A stretch of 64,000 bases of DNA from Azorinus chamasolen (GCA_963576725.1 OY755246.1:73525467-73589466); one strand, 5' to 3'. Counted from the first letter of the stretch, positions 47,810-58,697 are shown. Translations and numbers: made by a program. The notes: generated by a model from the letters alone, not told the origin.

Positions 47810-48411
47810 TTCCCTCTTTGCTTGCGCGATGACAGGCCGAGGGTAGTACTCTATGATGGTATACTCTTAAACTTGGATACAGGATGAGCTTACCAGACTT
47901 ATGTATTACTTTTTCCCTGTCGTGCCCTTAACGGCTTACCTGCAGGTGCTCTGACTTCAGCAAAGTCATTGAGTACATATTTGACGGATTGTCACAGTTA
48001 TTATGCTATGTTTTACATGTTGTCCTGTGTTCACCGTCGTCTATGTTGTGGGTAAGTCCAGCGGGGATACCTTTATTTACACTATTTGTAAAGCTAGGGT
48101 GACTTTGAGAGAAGTGTGAGGTTAGGACGTCCGTAAACCGGTTTAAACCCCCAGTGGTGTTTTTGCTACTGACCCGTGCCAAGGCGGTACTCTTTTTGTC
48201 ACCCTTCCTTTTGTTTGCCTTGCGTCTTTGTGCTTGTGATTTTGTTCATGTGTTTGTCTCTGGTTCTTGTGTGTCTTTTGGTGTTTTCTGTGTTCATTTC
48301 GTGTGTGAGTGTGCGTTTGGGTGTGTGGTTGTGTCATGCTGTCTATCGGTGTTTTGGTGGTGGTTGCGTCTTGTATGTGGCCTTGCCTGCTTGACTTTAC
48401 TACTTTTCCAT
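47810..48411 (+). mobile_element. Naiad copy N5, 3'-terminal fragment
   Basis: Begins in the last ~10 codons of the Naiad ORF (TTCCCTCTTTGCTTGCGCGA) and runs through the whole 3' UTR to TTCCAT. It keeps the SECIS-like hairpin (47843-47909, with the intact GTATTAC strand of helix I) and the second structured motif. Its TG tract is almost absent. A short CTTCC word is shared by element and target at the 5' junction, consistent with 5' truncation at microhomology. Confidence 0.85.
47843..47909 (+). promoter_or_regulatory. SECIS-like element of N5
   Basis: Same layout as in N1: GTAGTAC/GTATTAC helix I, ATGA, 12 nt, AAA, and AGAC opposite ATGA. Helix II has GATGAG in place of GAGGAG. There is no UGA-bearing ORF upstream, so it is a relic, useful for alignment. 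Confidence 0.65.
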
Positions 48412-48839
48412 TCTATGGAATGCGGGATGGTCAACGTGACCTCCATTGTTCCCGCTCAGTCATAGGATACCCTCTCATTGTGATGTCATAGGAATGCGGG
48501 ATGGTGACCTCGATTATTCTAGGGGGTTGACCCACGGTGGGATGGGTGGCGTGACCTCTATTGTTCTGGGCGTTGACCTCTATTGTGACGTCATAGGAAT
48601 GCGGGATGGTGACTTCGATTATTCTAGGGTGTTAACCCCCGGTGGGATGGGTGGCCTTGACCTCTATTGTGACGTCATAGGAATTTTGGACAGGGAACGT
48701 GACCTCGATGTGACCTCGATGTGACGTCATATGTCACGTGACAGCACCAGTAGCACCATGCATTCTCCCCGATTCATACTTTCCTACTACTTATGGCGTT
48801 TTGACTGAGCTTTGAAAAGATTATCGAAAATGTCTGTAT

Positions 48840-51800
48840 AACAGAATGCCTATTTCAAAAAATTAGAATCTCCGATTACCTGCTATAAGTACAAAATACC
48901 TTTTAGGAATACTATTTTTAATTATGATAAAATTGTATCGGACCTTAATATTGTTAATAATATTCCTGTTAGTTGAAATTGTAATTCCTCTAAGTTCTGT
49001 TACGCCGAGGAACGTTATTACAGGCAATTTTGACATTATCGAAGACAAGCGTCTCCGTACTTTATCAACTAAGTAGCACTACCTTCTTTGATAGATTTCG
49101 AAATCTGCCGTAGCAAAATTATAGAATCTTTGTTAGACTTCAGTGTAAAATGGTGTCGCCGAGAACATGCAGACAATAATGACCTTACAAAACAGATAAA
49201 ACAAATTTCGAATATAATGGATACACGTATCGCGTTTTACACTTCTTGCACATAAACCTAGGACTTCAGTTCGCTTCTTTGAAAAATAGTATACAAGAAT
49301 TTACTCTAATTACGTGTTTGTTCCAGCTGATAAAGCGTCAAACAATGTAATTATCGTTTGACGACTTTATCATGTGGATATTTTAGAACAAGAACTCACT
49401 AAGATAGTAATATATTGTGGTCTCTAAATCTGAAAATGACATAATATCTGAACATGTTAATAAATGTAAACAGTTCAATGCTGATATATTAATCACACAT
49501 CATAAACTTCCGACAATGTACTGGATGCCTAAACTCCATAAAACGCCATATAAATCACGCTTCATAGCAAACTCGGTCTCATGCACGACAACCACACTAT
49601 CCAAACTAATTACATCGTGTCTAACAGCGATCAAAGAACATGTCAAGCGTTACTGTGATAAAGCTTATGAGAATTCAGGAATTAACCTTTTTAGGTCTAT
49701 AAAAAATTCCGATGAGGTTTTAACTAAATTAAAAATCAGGCAACACCAAGCTAACACTATAAGCACATGTGATTTTTCTACACTTTATACCACATTACCA
49801 CATGATCTATTAAGATCAAACTTACAAACATTTGCTAGAGAAAAAGTATCATTTATTGCCTGTAATTCTAGACATGCGTTCTTTACCAATGACATTACAA
49901 ATAAATATACCTCGTGGACATGTTTAGATCTTTGTGACGCAATTACGTTTGTGTTAGACAATAAATTTGTTCGTTTTTATACGCCCACCTAATAAAGGTG
50001 GTCGTATTTTGTCGTGGCCCTGTCCGTCCGTCCGTTCGTTCGTTCGTTCGTTCGTCCGTCAACATTTTGTTTGTCCGCTCTTTTCTGGGAAAACTATTAG
50101 ACAGATATTAATGAAACTTCACAAACATGTTAAATGCATCAAGATCTGAAGCTGAGTTGATTCTCAGGTTCATTTGATTTTTCATTTCAGAGTTATGGCC
50201 CTTGTCCTTAAAAAATATGCAAATAGTTTGTCCGCTGTTTTCTGGAAAAATTATTTGAGAGATATTAATGAAACTTCACACAAATGTGTAATGCATCAAG
50301 ATCTGAAGCTGAGTCGATTCTGAGGTTCATTTGATTTTTTGTTTCGGAATTATGGCCCTTTTACTTAAAAAATAATGCAAATACATGCAAATAGTTTGTC
50401 CGCTGTTTTCTGGGAAAACTATTTGAGAGATATTAATGAAACTTCACACAAATGTTTAATGCATCAAGATCTGAAGCTGAGTTGATTCTGAGGTTCATTT
50501 GATTTGTCGTTTCGGAGTTATGGTCCTTGTTCTTAAAAATATGCAAATAGTTTGTCCGCTGTTTTCTGGGAAAATTATTTGAGAGATATTAAAGAAACTT
50601 CACACAAATGTTTAATGCATCAAGGTCTGAAGCTGAGTCGATTCTGAAGTTCATTTGATTTGTCGTTTCGGAGTTATGGCCCTTTTACTTAAAAAATAAT
50701 GCAAATACATGCAAATAGTTTGTCTGCTGTTTTCTGGGAAAACTATTTGACAGATATTAATGAAACTTCACAAAAATGTTTAATGCATCAATATCTGAAG
50801 TTGAGTTGATTCTGAGGTTCATTTGATTTTTTATTTCAGAGTTATGGCCCTTGTCCTTAAAAAATATGCAAATAGTTTGTCCGCTGTTTTCTGGGAAAAC
50901 TATTTGAGAGATATTAATGAAACTTCACACAAATATTTAATTCATCAAGATCTAAAACTGAATTGATTCTGAGGATCATTTGATATTTCGTTTCAGAGTT
51001 TCAAATGTTTAATGCATCAAGATCTGATGCTGAGTCGATTTTGAGGTTTATTTGATTTTTCGTTTTTACTGCTGTTTTCTGGCAAAACTGTTTGACAGAT
51101 ATTAATGAAACTTCATACACATGTTTAATGCATCAAGACCTGAAGCTAAGTCGATTCTAAGGATCATGTGATTTGTTATTTCGGAGTTATGGCCCTTGCA
51201 CTTAAAAAAATAATGCAAATCTATGCAAATATGAAATGATATTTACTTCAATTTTTTTTATATGGTTAAACCTTAATGTGAATTTTCACGGGGGTTTTGA
51301 TATGTCATTTTATTCTAAAATTATGGTCCTTGAACTGTGTGTTCGTTGCTTTGTTAGTCGGTCAACTTTTAGTTTGTCTGTTGTTTTCTGGGAAAACTAT
51401 TAAAATGATATAAATGAAACTTAACACAAATGTTTTAAGCAACAAAATTTGAAGCTAAGATTATTTTGAGGTTCATTCAGTTTGTCTTTACAGAGTTATG
51501 GCCGTTGCACTTCGCAAAAATCTGCAAAAATGAGGATTAGCTGTAACTTTTTTATTTAATAAGATATTCACTTCATTTTTTATAAAAAATAGTATCACCT
51601 TAATATGGAAATAAGATCTGAAGCACAGATTAGAAAATGTCAACACTTATAAGGCATGTTGAATCAGAGAAAGTTTGCAAGTGGGCGTATTATGTACAGT
51701 ATGCGGTACTCTTGTTGGTAATTCTGGATATCGCCAGGTCATTGGTATTCCCATGGGAACCAACTGTGCTCCTTTAATTGCAGACTTGTTTTTGTATTGT

Positions 51801-51926
51801 TATGAACGGGATTTTATGCTTAACCTTAAAACCGATTCACAGGCGGATGTCATCAATGCTTTTAACAATACAGTACGTTATTTAGACGACATATTTAATA
51901 TTGATAACCCATGTTTAACCAGGTAA
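48840..51926 (+). pseudogene. Naiad family-2 polyprotein remnant with UGAs at the same two Cys positions
   Basis: Readable pieces: ESPITCYKYKIPFRNTIFNY (48865 onward), the linker with UGA at 48974-48976 followed by Asn-Cys (UxC, as in N1), then frameshifted sequence to VPADKASNNVIIV followed by UGA at 49359-49361 (again the N1 position). RT is open from 49417 (WMPKLHKTPYKSRFIANS, CDFSTLYTTLPHDLL) to LDNKFVRF, where the insertion lies, and resumes at about 51720 with YRQVIGIPMGTNCAPLIADL and RYLDDIFN. Several frameshifts and a non-UGA stop occur between 49000 and 49330. It is dead, but its two UGAs are informative because family 2 is well diverged from N1. Confidence 0.8.
49979..51690. mobile_element. 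1.7-kb TIR element with ~165-bp minisatellite core
   Basis: Ends are inverted: ATACGCCCAC (49979-49988) and GTGGGCGTAT (51681-51690). Near the left end is a (GTTC)n/(GTCC)n run. The core is about nine imperfect ~165-bp units (TTTGTCCGCTGTTTTCTGGG, ATTAATGAAACTTCACA, GCATCAAGATCTGAAGCTGA, GAGTTATGGCCCTT). No protein coding. It interrupts the family-2 Naiad RT between FVRF and the YRQV motif, so it inserted after that copy. About 25 bases of uncertain origin follow the right end. Confidence 0.7.
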
Positions 51927-51927
51927 G

Positions 51928-51973
51928 CCCCCAGTAGCTGTGTTTGGCTACTGACCGTTCCAAGGCGGTACTC
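51928..51973 (+). promoter_or_regulatory. Family-2 version of the Naiad 3' UTR structured motif
   Basis: CCCCCAGTAGCTGTGTTTGG, then CTACTGACCGTTCCAAGGCG and GTACTCCTG. It aligns with 11836-11879; the first stem is AGTAGC/GCTACT here and AGTGGT/GCTGCT in N1, so both strands of the stem have changed while pairing is retained. Confidence 0.55.
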
Positions 51974-52828
51974 CTGCTTTCAGCCTATGGTCAACTTTGT
52001 TGTTTAATATGCTTAATGTTTAATGTTTTTCGTCTTGATATGCGTCCTGTTATGTTTTGTCTTGTGGGCCGGCTATACCGTTTCTTGTTTGATGGTGTTT
52101 GGTGCGGTGTCATTTCGTATTTGGCTCTCCCTGTTTGACTATTTTTTCAATATTTACATTTGCTGTGGTTAGGTTAATGTGGATCGATTGCATTGATTTC
52201 AACTTGTGATGCTGAAGCAGCTAATTATCATAAAACATGGTGTTTTGAAATAACTACTAGGTCGTAAGAATGACCCCATGAGTTTCATTACGTTAGCAGA
52301 TTGTATATCTGGATTTTACATCTATTTCGGCTATGTGTAGAGGCATTATAAAACGGTTGTATGCCGGTCTAGGTATTAGAGAGGTTTTGATTCCTTACTT
52401 GTACGTGTACGTATACGCGAAAGCCTTAGTGCGTTTTCATTTCGGAGTGTGACATCATCAATATATGTGTAAATATCATCAGGATTGCTTCTAGAAGTTT
52501 CAACAAAACGTGTAACTTTATCATCGTTTAAATGCCTATTTTACACATGTTTTCTAGTAAAATGTGTTGATAGAATGTCAGTACCAACTCTCCTCTTTGT
52601 GTAACAACAGTTAATTAACTGGAAATGTGAAATTAAAGGTGTTTAATATCATAGTTCGTGACCCAGTTGAAAAGTTCATCTGAACCGAGACGTGTTTTGT
52701 GTCAATTTGGCTTTGCACTAAATCTGTGTATGCTTCATATTTGTGATTCAGTCTGCCTGTCTGTCCGTCTGTATGCCCACTGTCTGTATGGCTGTCTGTC
52801 TGTCTGTCTGTCTGCGATCTTTTGCTTA

Positions 52829-53090
52829 TTCTGAAAATGGGTGATCCCTCGAAAGCAAAAGTAGAAATGCAAAAAGAGAAAATTGCAGACTCGGTTTTAT
52901 TGAGTCTGTTCATGAGTAGTAATTAAAAGTGCAACACTACTCACGCCCCCTAGCACCGGCTTAAGCAGTATTCAATTTTCAAAACTAATAACATGAAAAC
53001 TAATGATCCCGAAGGATCAGAAAATATAACAACACTGAGAATGAAGTACGGGGCGACTTTTTACGGCCGCCACACTAGTAAGCACTTAAC
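52829..53090 (+). repeat. Dispersed ~265-bp repeat, copy 1
   Basis: TTCTGAAAATGGGTGATCCC through GGGCGACTTTTTACGGCCGC to CACTTAACACCTGCTGTTGT. A second copy at 58404-58672 is about 97% similar by eye and sits inside the satellite, so this is a mobile repeat. No promoter boxes or TIR recognised. Confidence 0.8.
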
Positions 53091-53459
53091 ACCTGCTGTT
53101 GTGAAGTACATCTGTGATTGTTTAATGTTGCTCTTATAAATGCTAATGTTATTTACTATGTCTGTGCTGTATATCTGTCTATCTGTCTGTATCTATTTTT
53201 CTATCTATCAATCTGCCTATCGATATGTCTATTTATCTGTATATTTATATATCTGTCTATCTGCCTGTATATCTATCTGTCTATCGATCAGTCTATATCT
53301 ATGTCTCCCTGCATGCCTGTCAGTCTATCTGTCCGTATTATTTTCTTTCTATGTTCGTCTATGTTGCCTTATTTTTCTACTTTATGCAATTTCTAGTTCT
53401 TCCTAATATCATTTATTTTAAAGACAAACAAATTGCGGAAACCGCTTTAAAGCCGGATA

Positions 53460-54610
53460 TTTTTTTTGTGTGTTGACCATGACCCAATTTCATGTATCCT
53501 TGTATCAACTGAAAGGCCTTCGCCCAAGCTATCTGCATACCAAATATAAATTGTCTAGCCCATGTGGTTCAGAAGTTCACAACATTTTAATGACAGTTTC
53601 AAAATAGTGACCTTGACATGATTTCAGGTATCTTTATGTCATCCATAAGGTCCTTACCAAAGCTATCTGAATATCAAAGGTGAATTGCCTAGCACTCGTG
53701 GATCTGAAGTTATAGCAATATCAAAGTTTTTTTTTCAAAATAGTGACCTTGACCCAATTTCATGTATCCTTGTATCAACTGAAAGGCCTTCACCAAAGCT
53801 ATCTCCATACCATATATGAATGGTCTATTCAGAAGTTATAAGCAATAGTAAAGTTTGTTAACAACGACAAAGTTTTGGAAATAGTGACCTTGACCTTGAC
53901 CTGATTTCATGTATCCTTGTATCATGTAAAAGACCTTCACCCAAGACTTCTGCATACCAAATACGAATGGTCTAGCTTAAGTAATTCAGAAGTTATAAGC
54001 AATGTTAAAGTTTTGATAAGGACGGCAAAGTTTTGGAAATAGTGACCCAATTGATATTGACCTGATTTCATGTAGCATTGTATCAAGTGAAAGGCCTTTA
54101 CCCAAGCTATCTGTATACCAAAAATGAATTGCCTAGCATTTGTAGTTCAGAAGTTATAACAATGCTAAAGTTTGTTAAGAATGGCAAAGTTTTGGACATA
54201 GTGACCTTTGACCTTGACCTGATTACATGTATTCTTACATCAAATGAAAGGCCTTCACCCAAACTATCTCCATACCAAATATGAATGGTCTAGCTTAAGT
54301 AATTCAGAAGTCATAAGCAATGTTAAAGTATTGTTACCAACAGCAAAGTTTTGAAAATAATGACCTTGACCTTGACCTGATCTCATATATCCTTGTATCA
54401 AGTGAAAGGCCTTTATCCAAGCTATATGTATACCAAAGATGAATTTCCTAGCATTTGTAGTTTAGAAGTTATAAGCAATATTAAAGTTTGTTAAAAACGG
54501 CACAATTTTGGAAATAGTGACCTTGACCTTGACTCCAAGTATCATTGTATCACGTGAAAGGCCTTCACCCAAACTATCTGCACACCAAATATGAATGGTC
54601 TAGATTAAGT
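53460..54610. repeat. ~155-bp minisatellite, about seven units
   Basis: Each unit has GTGACCTTGACC, TTTCATGTATCCTTGTATCA, GAAAGGCCTTCACCCAAGCT, ATGAATGGTCTAGC and AGTTATAAGCAAT. It forms the core of the 52379-54893 element. Short frames across it are repeat-derived. Confidence 0.85.
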
Positions 54611-54898
54611 AATTAAAGTAGCCCAAGCCTGACCGCACGCCCGCCCGGCCACCCGCCCACCCAACCGCCCGCCCGCCCAACCGCCTCACCGCCTGGTTTT
54701 CGCCAAAAGAAGATATTTTTCTTGAAAATCCGGGTAAAAATGGCATGACAAGAAGTCGTATCGTATGACAAATTACCCGTACGGGTACACATCTGATTTC
54801 GAAACAAGTTTTTGAAAAATCAGGAACGTGTACATGTAGGAACGTTTACATGTAGACACAAGTATGCGTACACGTAAGAAATCGAAACCTCTCTATTA

Positions 54899-55139
54899 AC
54901 TAATGAAAATACTATTTACTACTAAGTACTAGTGGGTCATATGCAAATTACAATGTAACATAGTTTCTGATTAGTGTAAAACTAGAACAAGAATTAAAAT
55001 AGACAGCTAGCCGCTGAAAAAAAATTAGTAACCAATATCTAAATAGATTTCAACTGAGGCATGGGAAGCACATACATGTATCCCTGAAAATGGAGATAAT
55101 CATGGTTAGCAAATTATATAGTTAGCCACAATCGCCTCC
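54899..55139. other. Unassigned stretch
   Basis: AT-rich, nothing recognised. Confidence 0.3.
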
Positions 55140-55445
55140 CTTCTCAAAGGGTAAAATCCTCTATTTGAATGTATAAAGTATTGTCATCTACATAATTGTA
55201 TTTGTAGAGTCAAAAACATTAAAAAGAAGAGGTCCTAAAATAGATCCCCGAGAAACTCGACCATACGCTTGAAGTTTTACAAGAAGTAAAAGACGTAGCA
55301 GAGTAGTTTGACATCCGTATCCTTTTCGAAAAGCAGCTAGAAGTGGATTAAAAATGGTTCGCAGTATTCCGAGAGTTGGTTATGGATGATCTTTTCATAG
55401 ACAAAACGACGGGTAAGTGCACTAGTCAGGAAGGGTATGCTGTAA
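55140..55445 (-). pseudogene. Non-LTR retrotransposon RT fragment
   Basis: Read on the minus strand: FVYEKIIHNQLSEYCEPF, then after a frameshift PLLAAFRKGYGCQTTLLRLL, then an internal deletion straight to RGSILGPLLFNVF, and in another frame the catalytic YVDD in NYVDDNTLYIQ. These are consecutive non-LTR RT motifs. It is short, deleted and frameshifted, certainly inactive. It differs from the RNase H fragment at 44188-45345; whether they belong to one family cannot be told. Confidence 0.75.
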
Positions 55446-55745
55446 AATTAGCTACAGAAATACAGAAGACCCCATGAGACTGCACATCAGAGGTTACAAA
55501 CAACCACTTGACGTATGACACGAGATTACGATCTGAGATTGTTGGAAAGAAATTACGAGGTAGGCGATGCGGTATACCTTCTGGATACAGCTGTCCTGAA
55601 GAGTAAGTGTTAGAAGTTGTGCCCACCTTGGGAGGGGCCAGGAGTAATCGTCTCCAAGTTGTCTTTTCTTTGCAGGGTTAAGCTTAGGAATGCATTTTTG
55701 TGGTTAACCAAAACGGTACGGGACTGTTAAAATATAGTGAGGAGG
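55446..55745 (+). pseudogene. Ty3/gypsy integrase C-terminal fragment
   Basis: Reads LQKYRRPHETAHQRLQTT, a stop, MTRDYDLRLLERNYEVGDAV, YLLDTAVLKSKC, a stop, KLCPPWEGPGVIVSKL and then a decayed end. This is the C-terminal DNA-binding part of a gypsy integrase (the GD-V-Y...KL...W-GP pattern). It is not the same family as the pol at 26378-29111. It abuts the minus-strand non-LTR fragment and precedes the BEL/Pao remnant. Confidence 0.7.
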
Positions 55746-55971
55746 AGTGTAGTGGTTGAATGCATTTGTCCCCAGACACACCATACCTTGCAAACATCTG
55801 GAGAACTTGTTGCGGGGGAGTCTTGGTGCCATATTGTAGCAGTTGTGCTAGAAAAATACGAGAAGATCAATCTAAGAAAACTTGGCATTACAGTCAGTCA
55901 TCGGTGAGTAAGAACTTATTTGGTTGAATACTTAGGGTTTCCTGAATTCCAATAGATCAAATGTTGCCAGC

Positions 55972-56945
55972 ATGAGTCATTTTCAAATGAGACTGAACTA
56001 TATGGACACAAACCAGAAACACACACTTGTGCGACAGCTCAGACTATTCCTAGATGCAGACAACATGGTTCTATGCGACGGGAGACTAAAGAACATGCAT
56101 ATTACAAACATCGCAGAGTATCCATTTTTACTACCGAAGAATCATGCACTTACCAAGTTAAAAGAAGCCCATGTATTGCAACTCCATTCAGGAATCAATA
56201 CCCGATAGTACAATGACGTTCATCTTGCAAATGGTTTGGATACCGGCAATTGGTGTATCAACAGTATAATCCGATATTGAACCATAAGTAATGGGAAAAC
56301 CATACAGTGAACATAATCCACCACCCTTGCAAAAATCCAGAGTACACGATTTAAGACCTTTCAACGTCACGTGAGTAGATTTTAATGGATCACTACATGT
56401 AAAGTCGGTACCGGAATTAGCCTAAGGCATAGTTATGCTTATTCACATGCGCTACAAGTAGGGAGGTGCACCTTGAAATAGATCATGACTATCAATGGAT
56501 ATCTTCTTACAAGCGTTCCGCCGATTTACCAGCCGGAAGTTGCTACTGTCACTAATGATCTCAGATAACGCTACAACATCCACGTTAGCAGTATCATTAT
56601 TAGGCGTCTGTTTGAGACCAGTGAGGTAAAGGGAATATTAAACAGCAAAGGTGTTGATTGGCAGTTAATTCCTCAAGTTGGCAGTTGACCTCGATCCCTA
56701 GACGTTGGCACATGGACGGCGGCGAGAATACCTAATGGCGCTACGGGAACGACACCAGAAATCAGAAAGCCAGATTCCATTCATGTGGGAGACGTCGTTC
56801 AAGTTCAGAATGATGGACCGAAACTTCAATGGAGACTAGCGATTGTAGATGATATATTGGCAGGGAACGATGGTGTTAGCAGAGCAGCGAAGATTCGCAC
56901 GTGTCAAGGCCAATTGCGAAACTTTATCCACTAGAAATTCGAAGG
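55972..56945 (+). pseudogene. BEL/Pao integrase remnant
   Basis: Pieces in order: zinc-binding region (LRLFLDADNMVLCDGRLKNM, YPFLLPKNHALTKLKEAHV, HSGINT); GKPYSEHNPPPLQKSRVHDL and RPFNVT, then VDFNGSLHV with the first catalytic Asp (56384, after a TGA where Gly is expected); FLQAFRRFTSR and MISDNATT with the second Asp (about 56560); SKGVDWQLIP; then a gap that removes the Glu region; then the C-terminal domain GDVVQVQNDGPKLQWRLAIV and RAAKIRTCQGQ. This order is characteristic of BEL/Pao integrase with its DUF5641-type end. Multiple frameshifts; inactive. Confidence 0.75.
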
Positions 56946-57239
56946 GACAATGGCTTTAATAACTGTGATGATTGATAAATCTCGGAGTGTTATAGTACCT
57001 TCGCGCATGACAATCAATGGAGACTAGTATAATATGTGATAATTCAAATTATGTGGAGCATTTCAGTTTAATTTATTACATTTTGCAGTCCTAGTATGTC
57101 GCGTATATATACGCTATTTATGTCTCCCCCATTTATAATGGGGAGGCATATTGATTTTGGTCGAGTTGCCCGTGTATGTAAAGTAAAGTACCTAGTTATA
57201 GTCTACTTTCAGTCCGAATGACCTCTCGGCCGACTGTAC

Positions 57240-57484
57240 ATTTACTCCCCTGGTCATTGATTCATTGGCCTACAATATTGAGCACTGCTAACATATGACG
57301 CAATCATGCAGCCGTAGTATCGGCGAGTGACCCTCACAGGTACCCATTTTAACCCCTGGGTGGAGAGGTTGTGCGAGTGGGAGACACGGAAAAGCGTCTC
57401 TGAAATTTCCGGGAGGGACCAGGATTTGAACCCCGGACCTCCGAACTGATAGTCAATCGCGTTACCGCTAGACCACCGCCACCT
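57240..57484 (-). mobile_element. tRNA-derived SINE
   Basis: Minus strand: box A-like TGGTCTAGCGGTAACGCG, anticodon-arm remnant, box B GGGTTCAAATCC within a perfect T-arm (CCGGG-TTCAAAT-CCTGG), followed by a body with TCCCTCCCGGAAATTTCAG and AAAATGGGTACCTGTGAGG. The acceptor stem does not close, so this is a SINE and not a tRNA gene. It would be transcribed by RNA polymerase III and moved by a LINE's machinery. Confidence 0.6.
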
Positions 57485-58010
57485 GTATGTCCGTCCGTCT
57501 GTCTGTCTGTCACACTCGTGTCCGCTCCATATCTCTCACAAATATGGATGGATTTCAGAATGCTTTGGCAAAAATGTTCAACTTAACAAGACGATGTGCA
57601 GAGCGTTCGATTCAGGCACGTAGGTCAAAGGTCAATGTCACAATTCAATGTCAACTGTTTTAAGTAACACCCTTCATATCTCCATATCTCTTAAACCCTT
57701 GGAAGGATTTCAAAATGATGTGGCACAAATGTTCTGTTCTATAACAAGCCGATGTGCAGAGAGCAGGATTCAAGCACATTCTTCAAAGGCCAAGGTAACA
57801 ATTCAAGGTAAAATGTTTTAGCCTTACTTTTCATGTCTATTCCACATCTCTATAATCCTTGGAAGAATTCCAAAATGCTGTGGCACAAATGTTTGCCTTA
57901 ACACAAGTTGATGTACAGGCACGTGGGTCAATACAAGGTCACAATTCAAGGTCATGGTCACAATTTAAGGTCAATTATTCACACTTTCTTGTCTAGACGA
58001 TAACTTCTAT
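57485..58010. repeat. ~150-bp minisatellite, three units, with (CTGT)n start
   Basis: Units near 57535, 57685 and 57850 share ATCTC, GGA(T/A)GGATTTC and TGTGGCACAAATGTT (or close variants), then AGGTCACAATTCAAGGTCA. A palindrome (CTCCCCCATTTATAATGGGG) lies just upstream at 57124-57145. Confidence 0.7.
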
Positions 58011-58149
58011 ATGGCTAATGCCATTTGATGGAAACTTCATACATGGAAAGAGCATGATGAGAGGAAATGTCATGTATAAGAGCCATAACTCTGACTTAAT
58101 ACATTTCGAGTTATTTCCTTTTGTTACATTTTTGTCAGTTCAATATTTA

Positions 58150-58697
58150 CTGTTTTATTCCGTATCCATAGTTGATGTCAGTTTCATCAAAAATATGTTA
58201 TAAAAAATATCTTATAAATTCAGTCAAAACAACTTAGTGTGTTCTACTGATGATCATATATTACAATACAATATGCACTAGATCCGTATCATTATCAAAC
58301 ACTATCATAGATTGAAAACACGAGTTTATTACAAAGTGCGTTCTGATTGCGGAAATTGTAATAAATATTCTGCACAACCCGTTTTGTAATAAATATATAT
58401 ATTCTGAAAATGGGTGATCCCTCGAAAGCAAAAGTAGAAATGCAAAAAGAGAAAATTGCAGACTCGGTTTTATTGAGTCTGTTCATGAGTAGTAATTAAT
58501 AGTGCAACACTACTCATGCCCCCTAGCACCGGCTTAAGCAGTATTCAATTTTCAAAACTAATAACATGAAAACTAATGATCCCGAAGGACCAGAAAATAT
58601 AACAACACTGAGAATGAAGTACGGGGCGACTTTTTACGGCCGCCACACAAGCACTTAACACCTACTGTTGTAATATAGAGTATTATATCACAGTAAA
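58150..58697 (+). repeat. Satellite monomer interrupted by the dispersed 265-bp repeat (copy 2, 58404-58672)
   Basis: 58150-58395 is the ~350-bp satellite (CAGTCAAAACAACTTAGTGT, CACAACCCGTTTTGTAATAA). At 58404 it gives way to the same repeat as 52829-53090; satellite words (GAGTATTATATCACAGTAA) return at 58679. The repeat therefore inserted into, or replaced part of, a satellite monomer. Confidence 0.75.

Larger units (their letters stand above)
47164..48768 (-). repeat. Right arm of the ~1-kb inverted repeat (interrupted)
   Basis: Reverse complement of 23388-24377, from ATACTTATAGTAGC to CCGATTCATACTTTCCTACT. It is split at about 47810/48411 by a Naiad 3' fragment; the left arm provides the empty site near 23730. 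The left boundary coincides with the LTR end. Confidence 0.85.
48800..52150 (+). mobile_element. Second, diverged Naiad family copy, split by a TIR element
   Basis: Contains linker and RT sequence related to N1-N4 but clearly diverged at nucleotide level, then a 1.7-kb insertion (49979-51690), then more RT. A deletion near 51920 joins the RT to a 3' tail containing the shared structured motif (51928-51973) and a T-rich end near 52150. The endonuclease is missing (5' truncation near 48800-48840). The SECIS region falls in the deleted part. Confidence 0.8.
52379..54893. mobile_element. 2.5-kb nonautonomous TIR element with 5-bp target duplication
   Basis: Left end GAGAGGTTTTGATTCCTTAC at 52379 and the complementary right end GTAAGAAATCGAAACCTCTC at 54893, with inverted similarity over about 40 bp including CGTGTACG(T/C)ATAC and a 6-nt indel. 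TATTA flanks both sides (52374-52378 and 54894-54898). Inside are a (CTGT)n run (52746-52812), a dispersed 265-bp repeat (52829-53090), a TCTA/TCTG microsatellite (53158-53330), a ~155-bp minisatellite (53460-54610) and a C-rich tract (54620-54695). No transposase. Confidence 0.7.

Noticed and set aside
53118..53476. Ile/Ser/Leu/Cys-rich membrane-like ORFs in three frames
   Set aside because: They come from the TCTA/TCTG microsatellite and appear in several frames at once.
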